A stretch of DNA of 23,626 nt from Scatosoma sp964459515 (GTDB lineage Bacteria; Bacillota; Clostridia; Christensenellales; Borkfalkiaceae). The stretch is taken from the NCBI GenBank assembly GCA_964459515.1, contig CAYWML010000016.1, positions 1-23,626 on the forward strand. Reading direction: 5' to 3'. The notes beneath the pieces are model-generated. The model saw only the letters and a program-made list of their open reading frames with translations. It was not told the DNA's origin and searched no databases. A program made the translations under genes and the position numbers. This document shows, in pieces, positions 6,876-15,298 of this stretch (position 1 is the first letter of the stretch; every line of letters begins with the position of its first letter).

Positions 6876-8537
6876 TCACGAATTGCAAGCGAACACGCAC
6901 AAGCAAAAAGCCGCGCACAAAACGCCGAATAATGCGCGCCGCCACCGCCGCGACAGATTGAATTTGTCCGTGCAAAACAACAACGCCGCATAATAGCAAA
7001 CGATCGCGCCGACGGAAAGGCGCACGCCCTGCAAAGCAAACGAAGTAAAATCGCAAACCTGAAAAAGCAACAACGCCAGCGACCAAAACACGTTCGGCAC
7101 GTACAGTATACCCCTTGCGAAAAAGGGCAATGCGGCGGCAAGCAACGAAAGCAACAGCATACAGGAAAACACGCCGCCGATCATCGGCACGAACAAACAA
7201 TTGAGCAACAGCGACCACCCCGACAAATACCCGAAATAATACAACAGCAAGGGCGAAGAAGCCAGCTGCGCCGACAGCGTTACGCCGAGAAATTCCGTCG
7301 CGCCGCGCCGAAGTCTCGCGCCGATACGAAGTTGCGCCACGTCCGCGTTCTCTTCAGCTTTTCCTCTCCGCCAAGGCAACGACGAGTGCACACGCATACA
7401 ACATTCATCGAACACCTGCCCCATTCGTTTCGCGAAAAACGCAATACCGAGGCACGCCGCGAAGGAAAGCTGAAAGCCCACCTCGAACAAGGCGCACGGC
7501 GAAAGAAAAAGCACGACGATCGCCGCCAAAGCGATACTTTCCAAAAGATCTTTTTTGAAAAACAAGAGATTGCACGCATAACCGCTAAGACACATGACCG
7601 TCGCGCGTACGACCGACGCGCCGAAGCCGCAAATTCCCGCGTACAACAGCAACACGCCCGTCAAAACGAGAAAACGGCAAACTTTCGGCAACGCGCGAAG
7701 CGGCGTACGGGAAAACAGCAACAAGCAAAAAGCGAAAAACGCCCCGACGTGCAAACCGGACACGGCAAAGATATGCGCAATGCCGCCCATGCGTATATTG
7801 TCGTACAATTCCGCCTCTATTCCCGAACGCTCGCCGAGGAGCACCGCTTTCATAACCGCCGCTGTCGTCTCGTCCATGCCCTCGTCCAAAGTCCGTCCGA
7901 TACGATCGCGCAAGCGCAACAACGGCTTATCGACGCGCCCTGCGCGCGTTATATATCCCCCACGCGCCACATACACGAGGTTATCTCCGATATCCGAAGC
8001 CCGAAAACCATATTTATCGACGTAACCGTTTTGCAGCTCCACCGTTCCGTCCAGAACCACTCTGTCCGCAAGCGAAAGGCTTTCACCGAACGACGAGGAA
8101 ACGTACACGAGCATACGCCCCTCCGCGTTGCGCCCGTCTATCGTCAAGCCGTCCAACACCAGCCCGTTGCCGTAGGTATAAACGCGCTTTTCAACGATAT
8201 ACCCGACGACGGTGCGCTCGCCCGATAAATTTTCCGCATTCGTAAAGTCGGAAAGTTGCCCTAAACAACCGAAAAAGCCGCAGAAAAAAGCAACGCCGAC
8301 GATCGATAGTTCCGCTAAGCGACGAAATATGTCCGCTCTCGTACGGCACAGGCAAAGCGTAAGCGCGCCGCAGGGCAAAAGTGCCGCCAACCATACGGAC
8401 GAAAGCGATTTTACGGCATGCAGGTATGCAAATACGATACCGAACGAAAGAAAAACGGCGGCAAAAAAGATAGGACGAAAATTAAACAATCGCGCCTGCG
8501 GTACGTTTAATATTTCCTTTTTCTCTTCTGCCGCCAT
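6876..8537 (-). CDS. comEC: ComEC/Rec2-type DNA uptake channel, lacking the metallo-beta-lactamase domain
   Basis: A polytopic membrane protein that carries single-stranded DNA across the membrane during natural transformation. The 553 residues show an N-terminal membrane and OB-like region (DUF4131, about 20-200) and a Competence domain (about 230-520) with the hallmark AHIFAVSGLHVGAFFAF (254-270). Full-length ComEC proteins usually carry a further C-terminal metallo-beta-lactamase-like nuclease domain; here the protein ends shortly after the last membrane helices (LCVFACNS) and no HxHxDH motif follows before holA. It starts 21 bp after the giant helicase gene, with AGAGGA upstream, so the two are probably one transcript. 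The short form may work with a separate nuclease or may no longer support transformation. Confidence 0.93.
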   Translation of the reverse strand: MAAEEKKEILNVPQARLFNFRPIFFAAVFLSFGIVFAYLHAVKSLSSVWLAALLPCGALTLCLCRTRADIFRRLAELSIVGVAFFCGFFGCLGQLSDFTNAENLSGERTVVGYIVEKRVYTYGNGLVLDGLTIDGRNAEGRMLVYVSSSFGESLSLADRVVLDGTVELQNGYVDKYGFRASDIGDNLVYVARGGYITRAGRVDKPLLRLRDRIGRTLDEGMDETTAAVMKAVLLGERSGIEAELYDNIRMGGIAHIFAVSGLHVGAFFAFCLLLFSRTPLRALPKVCRFLVLTGVLLLYAGICGFGASVVRATVMCLSGYACNLLFFKKDLLESIALAAIVVLFLSPCALFEVGFQLSFAACLGIAFFAKRMGQVFDECCMRVHSSLPWRRGKAEENADVAQLRIGARLRRGATEFLGVTLSAQLASSPLLLYYFGYLSGWSLLLNCLFVPMIGGVFSCMLLLSLLAAALPFFARGILYVPNVFWSLALLLFQVCDFTSFALQGVRLSVGAIVCYYAALLFCTDKFNLSRRWRRALFGVLCAAFCLCVFACNS

Positions 8538-8558
8538 AGCGTTCCTCTTCGGGCGGGA

Positions 8559-11500
8559 TTACGCCAAAGAAATGCGATCGGATACGGAGCGCACGAACAA
8601 TCCTTTTTCTTCGCCGAGCGTCACGCAATCGTTGATAAACGCCGCGAACCGATCGGTCGGCTTCGTCACGCGGAACACCGACGCCACAAGCGTTTGCAAT
8701 TCTTCCATGTACAAAGCGACTTTATCCTCCAACGCGCCGCGCACGACGGCAATCACTTCGTAAGGCGTGAAATCCGCTTCGTTTTTCCGCAACGTTTCGC
8801 CCGTTTCCACACGATAATGCTCGCAATCGATATTTTTATCCGTTTTGCGATAGTAATCTCTGCCTAAAACCTTTTCGTACTTAAAGCCGCATTGCCCGAT
8901 AAGCGACTGCATACGCGCCTCTACGCGCGCGCCGTATTTCACGATGCCAAGGCTCGTCAAACAACGCCGTATAAGGAACTCGTAGGAAATCGGCTCTTCC
9001 GCCGTCACGATTGCCTTTAATCGCGCCAAAATCTCCTTTTCGTTGCCCTCCGTCAAGACGTAATTCGCATTTTCGCCGAGCGGTTGCAACGTCGCTCTTC
9101 GATAATTTTTCTTGCCGCGATTCAGCCCTGCGCCGCCTTTTTTATCCGCGCCCGTCAGTTTATCCAACAAGTCTTTGACTTTTTTAATCTCCCGTTTCGG
9201 GTTGTTATAGTAATTCACGGAGAACAACCGCAGCACGTTCCAATTGTTGCGTTTGAGCGTTTGAATCTGCAAAACGTTTCGATCCTTCGTAGAGAAGCGG
9301 TTGGGCGCGTCGCACATAATCGCAAGGATAAACTTCTTTCTATCTCTCGGATCGACCACCGCGACGTCTATCTTAAAGCCCGATACGCCCACGTCGTAGC
9401 GGCAATCGTAGCCGTACGCGGCAAGCTCTTCGGCGATATATTTTCCTATGCCGGCTTTCTTCGCCACGATATTCTCGGAAGAGATTGCCAAATTCGTCCT
9501 GCCCTTCTGCGCAAACTCCAAAAAGGCTTTCAAGCCGATCACGCCGCGCGATTTTGCTTTCGACGGATCGATTGCCGCGCCCGTCATCGAAGCGAACACT
9601 ACCATCTCCTCGCGCGCTCTCGAAACGGCAACGTTCAATCGCCGCCAACCGCCTGCCTGATTCAGCGGCCCGAAATTCAAAGAAATTCTGCCCAGTTTAT
9701 CCGGTCCGTAGCAAACGGAGAACAAAATCACGTCCCGTTCGTCCCCCTGCACGTTTTCGAGGTTTTTCACGAACAGCGGCTCGTCGCGGTCGAACGCGAC
9801 GTCTTCGAGTTTCCGCTCCGCGATCGCCGCCGACAGTTTCCGTTCGATGTACTCTTTCTGCACGTTGCTGAACGTAACGATACCGATACTGCGCTTGCGT
9901 TCCTGCGGATCGCTAAGACGGCGCAAAACCTCGCGCACGAGCGCGTCGCCCTCCGGCTTGTTCCGCTTGGTAAGTCCGCGGTCGTACACGCCGTCCTCCA
10001 CCAACACAAACCGCACGTGGCTCGCCAAAGCGTCCGGCGACGGGAAAGTGCACAGTCGGTTTTCGTAATACATGGCGTTGGAGAAAGCGATTAAGCTTTC
10101 GTGCTTACTGCGATAGTGCCACGTCAAATGTCTTTGCGGCATATTGACGGCAAGGCAATCGTCCAAAACGCTTTCCATGTCTTCGTTTTCCAAATTCTCC
10201 TCGTCCACGTAATTGACGTTGAAGAAGGAGGTCGGCGGCAGCTGTTTGGGATCGCCGACGACGATCGCCGCTTTGCCGCGCGCGATGGAGCATATCGCCT
10301 CCGCCGTCGGGATCTGCGAAGCTTCGTCGAAAATAACGAGGTCGAACAACCCGTTTTCCGCCTTTAAGTATTGCGAAACGGTGATCGGGCTCATCAACAT
10401 ACAGGGCGCAAGCGTTTTCGTCAATTCCGGCGTTTCTTCAAACAAGTGCCGCAAGCCCATGCCGCGCAAATTCGATTTTGCGTAGCGGCTGAAACTCGCC
10501 GCCTCGAACGCCAGCGTGCCCTCCGTCGCCGCCGTCGGCAGACGGGAAATCAGCTTCGCACGCAAAGCCTCTTTCGTCATACGGGCGAATTCCTCCATCG
10601 TCATGCGCAAGCTCTCCGCTTTTTCTTCGAACACCGCCGCGGAAAAGCGCGAAAGAACCGTATCGAGCGGTATCGTCGTTTGCAGGAAATTCTTATATAC
10701 GTTCTTTTCAAAGCTTTCGACGATATTCTCTCCCGTAACCGAACCGTTTTCCAACGCGTCCGTCATAAAGGTAAGCCCTGCCTCGTTCAACGCCGCCGCC
10801 GTCTTTTTGTACATACACCAGCCTGCGAGCATGTCGATATTTTCTATCAACGCCCCTGCGCGCGCCGTATAGCCGTCCAAAAGTTCCTCGGCAGTCTGCT
10901 TGCGTTCGTCCGCGTTCGTAAGCTCCAAGAAATTTTCCTCGGCGGCGCGGAAGCTTTCCACCGAGCGCAACAATCCGCCGAGCACGGGCGCGGTGTAGCC
11001 GCTCGCCGAACGAATGCACATACTGTTGAAACTGTCGGCGTTATAATCGAGAAATACCGAAGCGCACATATCGTGCAATTCGTACAATTCCTTCATGAAA
11101 TTTTTACGCGCTTCGAAGAAGTCCACGCGCCCGAACGCAAAAGTGAAATATTGCGCCAGCCGCGTATTTTTCCGCATCTTATCCATCGCGCCGTAGATTT
11201 CGTAAACGGTCTCCAAAAGGGAGGTCGTCGACGCCTCGTCCAACGGCGCGTTCGCCGCCTTTTGCAGTTTCTTCGCCACCGCTTTCACGGCAGGATTGTT
11301 TTCGTAATCGCTTCTGCCTTCTTCCAACCATTCGCCGAGGGCGTCGTATTCCTTGCCGACATCCACCAATCGTTTGCATACGGCGTGGTATTTTGCCAAA
11401 CACGAATCCAAACGCCGATTGGCGTTATAAAACGTGTAAAACTCCTCTTCGTTTTCGCGGAAATATTTGTTGTATACGCCGCTTTGCAACCGTTTTGCGA

Positions 11501-14204
11501 TTTCGTACAGCGTATCCAGTTTCTTTCTCGTCAGCGTGCTTACGCTCTGCCGATACAAATCCAAAAACAGCGCGACGTAATTTTTCAAGTGCTTGATTTC
11601 GGCAATGACGACTTCGGAGGCGCAATATACGGCGTCGCGCACTTCCGCGCTGTATTCCGTCAAATTCACGTTCGCAAACGGCGAATTATACACGCCGCCG
11701 CACTCCTTGGCGGCAGCCGCCGCCTGCAACATCATTCGTTCGTACCCCTCGATTTTTTCTTTCGTCAGCCCGTCGTAAAAGCTGCTTTCGATATTCATGA
11801 TTTCGGGTGCGTTTTTGTTTTTCAGGCAGATCAGCAACGCCTCGTACACCGAAACGCCCAAGCGACGTTTTTTATGCAAAGCAACCAACGGATCGGCAAG
11901 ATCCGCGCGCAAACTTTCTATGGCGGCGGACTTTTCCGAAAGTCCTATTTTCTCCTGCTCCGAAGCCAAGGCAAGCGTATCCGACAGCCGTTTCAAAACG
12001 TCCGCCTTATTCGTCTTGTTGGAATGCAATTCCAAGCAAAAATCGCCGATACCGAGCGCGTCGAGCCGCTTTTTCACCACTGCCAGCGCGGCTTGCTTTT
12101 CCGCGACGAACAGCACCCGTTTCCCGTCGTTCAGCGCGTTGGCGATGATATTCGTGATCGTCTGCGATTTCCCCGTTCCCGGAGGACCATGCAACACGAA
12201 GCTCTTGCCCGTTTGCGACAAGGCAATCGCCTCCCACTGCGACGCGTCTGCGGGAAGGGGCGTTATCGTCGCTTCGGGTTTCGCGTCGTCCTCGCGCAAC
12301 GTTTCGTCGCCGCCGCCCAAAAGCACGGTATTGTTCAACAAAGCGTCGATAATCTTATTCTTGGAAAACTCCTGCATGTTCATGCGCAAGTCGTTCCACA
12401 TTTGGTAGCGCGCGAAAGAGAACGCGGCAACGTATACGTCGTCGAAGACTTCCCAATTCCGCATACGCACGATCTCCATACGCACCATGGCGAGAATTTC
12501 GGAAATTTTCAGCCCTTGCACCGCCTCGCCCAAGCCGCGAATGTCGATATTGAATTCCTGCTTCAAAAATTCCAACAAAGTGGAATTTACGGACACGTCC
12601 TCGTCCGTTACGGCAATCGCGAAACCTGCGCCCCCCTTGCTCCGTTTCAGTTGCACGGGCAACAGCATAAGCGGCGCGTAATGTTCCGCTCCGTCCTCGC
12701 GAGAATACCACTTCAAAAAGCCCAAAGCGAGATACAATATCCGCGTGCCGGACTCCTCATACGCTTCCTTGTTTTTCCGTATCAACCGCGTAACCGTTTC
12801 GCCGAGAAAGGCGGCTTCCGTATACGTGCGCAACAATCCCGAGGAATTTTCCAAAGCGATGAGATCCTTCATGGCGCGCGTTTCCGACGAAGCGTTGAAA
12901 TACACCTTTCTTCGCGCGATTTCCAACGCCGCGTCCGAAGCCGCCGCAAAAACGAGTTCGCCCTGCTTCGTCAATTCGTCCAACGTATCGTCCGCCGACG
13001 CGGAGAGACAATGCAACACCGCTTTTTTCGGCGAAAAATTCAACAGCGTGTTTTTCATGGAAAGATCGAGCAATCGGCGTTCCCATTGCTTATCTTTCGT
13101 CTGCTCGCTATCCAAAGACAGCTTTTGCACGCTGCGCAATTCTTTCGGGGCGGCGTCGTGCGACATATCCGCTTCCGACAAAATTTCGTACTCTTTCAAA
13201 TTCCGTACGCGAAGGGGCAACGGCGCGATGCGCGACATACGGCAACGCTGTACGTCTACGTAATCTTCGTAACAGCCTGCCTTTACCTTTTGCAGGAAAT
13301 GCGCTTCCGAAGTGGCGTACGCGGCGTTTTTATCCGAAAACAGATCCTCTACGTCGAAGCAACTGAGATTGTTGATCCCGTCCGCAACGTACGCGCTGAG
13401 CCGCTCCACGTCGTCGGAAACGCTGTCGAGGAAGCAACTGTCGTACAACCAAACGCCGCAAGTGATTTCCGTTTTTCCGAATACGAGAACGGGGTGCAAA
13501 CCGAGGCTTTCCAAGCAGCTGCAAGCAAACAACGCCATTTCCGGCGCGCTCGCTTTACGCTCGGTAAGTATCTTCACGCCTGCCCCCACCGAAACGGGTT
13601 TGGAAATATCCGCAGGCTGTTTCTCTACCGAAAACCGCCGCAATACGGCGTACAAAGCCGCGATAATCCGCCGAACGGCGTTTTTATCGTTGCCGATATA
13701 ACCGCCCAGCTCGCACGGGGTATCCCACTTTTTCAGCTGCGCCGCAATCTCCGTGCGAACGCGCGCACAATCGCCGAGCTTCGGACGAACAAACCCTGCC
13801 AACAGCTCAAAATCCCCTTCCGTGCCCTGCCAATAATCGAACGGCAATGTCGTCACCGTCCACGATTTCGTCAACACGGTTTTCTTTTCGTTGCGTAAGG
13901 CAACGACCACCGTTTCTTCGCGCACGCCGTCGGCGTTTGCAAAATACAGCGGAGACAAAATATTGCCCAGCTCCGCCTCGACGGTGCTGTCAAAGGGGAT
14001 TTCCAGCTCCTTTTCGCAAGGGATCAGCATTCCGCCTTCGCAAGAAACGGTTAAAGTAAGTTTTTCCGCCTGTTCCCCCTCGTTGCGAATGCGTAACGAC
14101 GAAAACAGCGGTCTGCGCGCGAAATAATCGGCGTAAGAAATCACCTGCGCCGCTTCGCCCTCTAAAAACAACGTTTCCTCTAATTTCTTCTTTTTTTGCG
14201 CCAT
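8559..14204 (-). CDS. Giant SF1 helicase, DUF4011 / AAA_11-AAA_12 / MTES-type REase-like / DUF3320
   Basis: An 1881-residue DNA/RNA-processing protein. In order: an N-terminal region with a transglutaminase-like segment (about 205-255, CLESLGLHPVLVF... GVWLYD); a DUF4011 start at Trp374 (WERRLLDLSMKNTLLNF); Walker A GPPGTGKS (673-680); a long helical, probably coiled region (about 740-1230); Walker B DEAS (1293-1296) in the UPF1-like second half; SF1 C-terminal motifs including NVQGDERDVI and LNVAVSRAREEM; a restriction-endonuclease-like domain around Asp1613; and a DUF3320 segment (about 1725-1790). Proteins of this architecture occur sporadically in bacteria and relatives are found in anti-phage gene sets, so defence or DNA repair are both possible. 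The nuclease-like part has Met1630 where the family usually has an acidic residue. GAGAGG precedes the ATG; a good promoter lies upstream. Confidence 0.9.
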   Translation of the reverse strand: MAQKKKKLEETLFLEGEAAQVISYADYFARRPLFSSLRIRNEGEQAEKLTLTVSCEGGMLIPCEKELEIPFDSTVEAELGNILSPLYFANADGVREETVVVALRNEKKTVLTKSWTVTTLPFDYWQGTEGDFELLAGFVRPKLGDCARVRTEIAAQLKKWDTPCELGGYIGNDKNAVRRIIAALYAVLRRFSVEKQPADISKPVSVGAGVKILTERKASAPEMALFACSCLESLGLHPVLVFGKTEITCGVWLYDSCFLDSVSDDVERLSAYVADGINNLSCFDVEDLFSDKNAAYATSEAHFLQKVKAGCYEDYVDVQRCRMSRIAPLPLRVRNLKEYEILSEADMSHDAAPKELRSVQKLSLDSEQTKDKQWERRLLDLSMKNTLLNFSPKKAVLHCLSASADDTLDELTKQGELVFAAASDAALEIARRKVYFNASSETRAMKDLIALENSSGLLRTYTEAAFLGETVTRLIRKNKEAYEESGTRILYLALGFLKWYSREDGAEHYAPLMLLPVQLKRSKGGAGFAIAVTDEDVSVNSTLLEFLKQEFNIDIRGLGEAVQGLKISEILAMVRMEIVRMRNWEVFDDVYVAAFSFARYQMWNDLRMNMQEFSKNKIIDALLNNTVLLGGGDETLREDDAKPEATITPLPADASQWEAIALSQTGKSFVLHGPPGTGKSQTITNIIANALNDGKRVLFVAEKQAALAVVKKRLDALGIGDFCLELHSNKTNKADVLKRLSDTLALASEQEKIGLSEKSAAIESLRADLADPLVALHKKRRLGVSVYEALLICLKNKNAPEIMNIESSFYDGLTKEKIEGYERMMLQAAAAAKECGGVYNSPFANVNLTEYSAEVRDAVYCASEVVIAEIKHLKNYVALFLDLYRQSVSTLTRKKLDTLYEIAKRLQSGVYNKYFRENEEEFYTFYNANRRLDSCLAKYHAVCKRLVDVGKEYDALGEWLEEGRSDYENNPAVKAVAKKLQKAANAPLDEASTTSLLETVYEIYGAMDKMRKNTRLAQYFTFAFGRVDFFEARKNFMKELYELHDMCASVFLDYNADSFNSMCIRSASGYTAPVLGGLLRSVESFRAAEENFLELTNADERKQTAEELLDGYTARAGALIENIDMLAGWCMYKKTAAALNEAGLTFMTDALENGSVTGENIVESFEKNVYKNFLQTTIPLDTVLSRFSAAVFEEKAESLRMTMEEFARMTKEALRAKLISRLPTAATEGTLAFEAASFSRYAKSNLRGMGLRHLFEETPELTKTLAPCMLMSPITVSQYLKAENGLFDLVIFDEASQIPTAEAICSIARGKAAIVVGDPKQLPPTSFFNVNYVDEENLENEDMESVLDDCLAVNMPQRHLTWHYRSKHESLIAFSNAMYYENRLCTFPSPDALASHVRFVLVEDGVYDRGLTKRNKPEGDALVREVLRRLSDPQERKRSIGIVTFSNVQKEYIERKLSAAIAERKLEDVAFDRDEPLFVKNLENVQGDERDVILFSVCYGPDKLGRISLNFGPLNQAGGWRRLNVAVSRAREEMVVFASMTGAAIDPSKAKSRGVIGLKAFLEFAQKGRTNLAISSENIVAKKAGIGKYIAEELAAYGYDCRYDVGVSGFKIDVAVVDPRDRKKFILAIMCDAPNRFSTKDRNVLQIQTLKRNNWNVLRLFSVNYYNNPKREIKKVKDLLDKLTGADKKGGAGLNRGKKNYRRATLQPLGENANYVLTEGNEKEILARLKAIVTAEEPISYEFLIRRCLTSLGIVKYGARVEARMQSLIGQCGFKYEKVLGRDYYRKTDKNIDCEHYRVETGETLRKNEADFTPYEVIAVVRGALEDKVALYMEELQTLVASVFRVTKPTDRFAAFINDCVTLGEEKGLFVRSVSDRISLA

Positions 14205-14278
14205 AACAACCTCTCTTCGTCCCGTTTATCGATACGTCCGAAAAACGAAACGTTTCTTCGTTATATTTTTCCGATTTT

Positions 14279-14307
14279 ATTATACACCCAATCGTTAAAA
14301 AAATCAA
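14279..14307 (-). promoter_or_regulatory. Promoter of the helicase-comEC unit
   Basis: On the minus strand TTGATT (14302-14307) and a perfect TATAAT (14279-14284) are 17 bp apart, with a predicted start near 14272 and a leader of about 68 bases to the helicase ATG. It is divergent from the pnuC promoter. Confidence 0.7.
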
Positions 14308-14371
14308 CCCCTTAGTAACGGGTATTTTTTTCAAAACGGGAAGATTTTTATATTTTATCGCTCCATATCGT

Positions 14372-14400
14372 TTGACAACCCGTCCGAAGTGTGCTATACT
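14372..14400 (+). promoter_or_regulatory. Consensus sigma-A promoter of pnuC
   Basis: TTGACA (14372-14377), a 17-bp spacer and TATACT (14395-14400). The predicted transcription start is near 14407, leaving a leader of about 135 nt before the ATG at 14542. Such a strong promoter in front of a folded leader fits control by premature termination. Confidence 0.85.
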
Positions 14401-14406
14401 ATCCTC

Positions 14407-14537
14407 GCGATACGCGGTTGCGTATACAATTTCCCATAAAAAGCTGCCACCGGGTAGCGGTCAATGCAAATTCGGCATTCGTTGACGCGTCGTTAGGTCT
14501 TGGAAGACGCGCTTTGCGAATGCTTTCTTTTTGGAGG
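14407..14537 (+). promoter_or_regulatory. Structured pnuC leader, candidate riboswitch/attenuator of unrecognised class
   Basis: Four helices are visible. Hairpin A is ATACGC/GCGTAT (14410-14425, loop GGTT). Hairpin B is GCTGCC/GGTAGC (14443-14458, loop ACCG). Helix C pairs GTCAATGC (14460-14467) with GCATT plus TTGAC (14475-14486). Helix D pairs GCATTCG (14475-14481) with CGAATGC (14517-14523) and encloses CGCGTC/GACGCG (14486-14491/14506-14511). D is followed at once by TTTCTTTTT (14524-14532), so D is an intrinsic terminator and C, which uses the same 14475-14481 strand, is its antiterminator. I do not recognise the aptamer part: it lacks the conserved cores of TPP, FMN, preQ1 and the known NAD+-II elements as I remember them. 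The ligand is probably the transported vitamin or its product. Confidence 0.65.
14474..14532 (+). terminator. Intrinsic terminator within the pnuC leader
   Basis: A two-part stem (7 bp at 14475-14481/14517-14523 and 6 bp at 14486-14491/14506-14511, 14-base apical loop) is followed by TTTCTTTTT and then directly by the GGAGG of pnuC. It would stop transcription before the gene unless the upstream pairing disrupts it. Confidence 0.65.
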
Positions 14538-14541
14538 TTTT

Positions 14542-15276
14542 ATGAAATCGATCAAAAAATTTTTCGCCTATTTCAGCAAAGGAGAACGGATACTGTGGAG
14601 CGCGTCCGTCGTCTGCACGATTGTATCCTTTTGTATCTTCGACAGAACGAGTTACGCGATCCTTTGCGCCTCGCTCGTCGGCGTGACTGCCTTGATTTTC
14701 AATGCAAAGGGAAACCCCTTCGGGCAAGTATTGATCGTCGCATTCAGCATTTTATACGGCGCAATTTCGTTTAAGCGCGCCTATTACGGCGAAATGTTGA
14801 CCTACGTCGGTATGAGTATGCCGATGGCGATTTACGCGCTTATCGCGTGGATAAAGCACCCCTATCAAGGCAACAAATCCGAAGTGAAAATCAACGCCGT
14901 CCGTAAAAAAGAAGGGCTGCTGGTCATACCCTGCACCCTTCTCGTTGTCGTTGTTTTTTATTTCATTTTACGCTATTTCAACACGGCGAACCTTGTCGTC
15001 AGCACGATTTCCGTCGGAACGAGTTTCCTCGCCGTATATTTCTCCGCGCGCCGCAGTCCGCTGTTCGCCCTTTCCTACGCCTTTAACGACGTGGTATTGA
15101 TCGTTTTATGGGGCTCGGCTTGTTTCGACAACGCGCGGTATATCTCCATGGTCGTTTGTTTCCTTGCCTTTCTCGCGAACGATCTGTACAGCTTCATCAA
15201 TTGGCAACGCATCAAAAAGCGGCAAGCGGCAGGCGAAGCTTCTTTACAAGAAGCGCAAGAGGGAACGGAAGCGTAA
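14542..15276 (+). CDS. pnuC: PnuC-family vitamin/nucleoside transporter
   Basis: A 244-residue membrane protein with about seven hydrophobic helices, of the PnuC family that takes up nicotinamide riboside or, in close relatives, thiamine (PnuT) or riboflavin (PnuX), by facilitated diffusion with intracellular phosphorylation trapping the substrate. Characteristic segments are AKGNPFGQ (about residues 52-59), YYGEMLTYVGMSMPM (82-96) and WIKHPYQGNKSEVK (103-116). The start at 14542 has GGAGG 4 bases upstream; longer upstream starts would fall in the leader hairpins. It is transcribed alone, with its own promoter, leader attenuator and 3' terminator, opposite to both neighbours. The exact substrate cannot be read from the sequence; nicotinamide riboside is the default for this clostridial subgroup. 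Confidence 0.88.
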   Translation: MKSIKKFFAYFSKGERILWSASVVCTIVSFCIFDRTSYAILCASLVGVTALIFNAKGNPFGQVLIVAFSILYGAISFKRAYYGEMLTYVGMSMPMAIYALIAWIKHPYQGNKSEVKINAVRKKEGLLVIPCTLLVVVVFYFILRYFNTANLVVSTISVGTSFLAVYFSARRSPLFALSYAFNDVVLIVLWGSACFDNARYISMVVCFLAFLANDLYSFINWQRIKKRQAAGEASLQEAQEGTEA

Positions 15277-15298
15277 ATCGCTTACCGTTTCTTTTTTT
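15265..15298 (+). terminator. Intrinsic terminator of pnuC overlapping its stop codon
   Basis: ACGGAAGCG (15265-15273) pairs with CGCTT-A-CCGT (15279-15288, one bulged A) around a TAAAT loop containing the stop codon, then TTCTTTTTTT. The hairpin also overlaps the end of the convergent permease gene; the minus-strand side has no T run, so it acts for pnuC. Confidence 0.75.

Noticed and set aside
10371..13898. A 1175-residue open frame on the plus strand
   Set aside because: It lies wholly antisense to the giant helicase, has an Arg/His/Phe-rich composition typical of the mirror of a GC-rich gene, and no ribosome site or recognisable domain.
14407..14541. TPP, FMN, preQ1, NAD+-II riboswitch or T-box identity for the pnuC leader
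   Set aside because: None of the conserved core strings I know for these classes is present; CACCGGGTAGCGG only superficially recalls a T-box antiterminator, and the gene is not a tRNA-related one.
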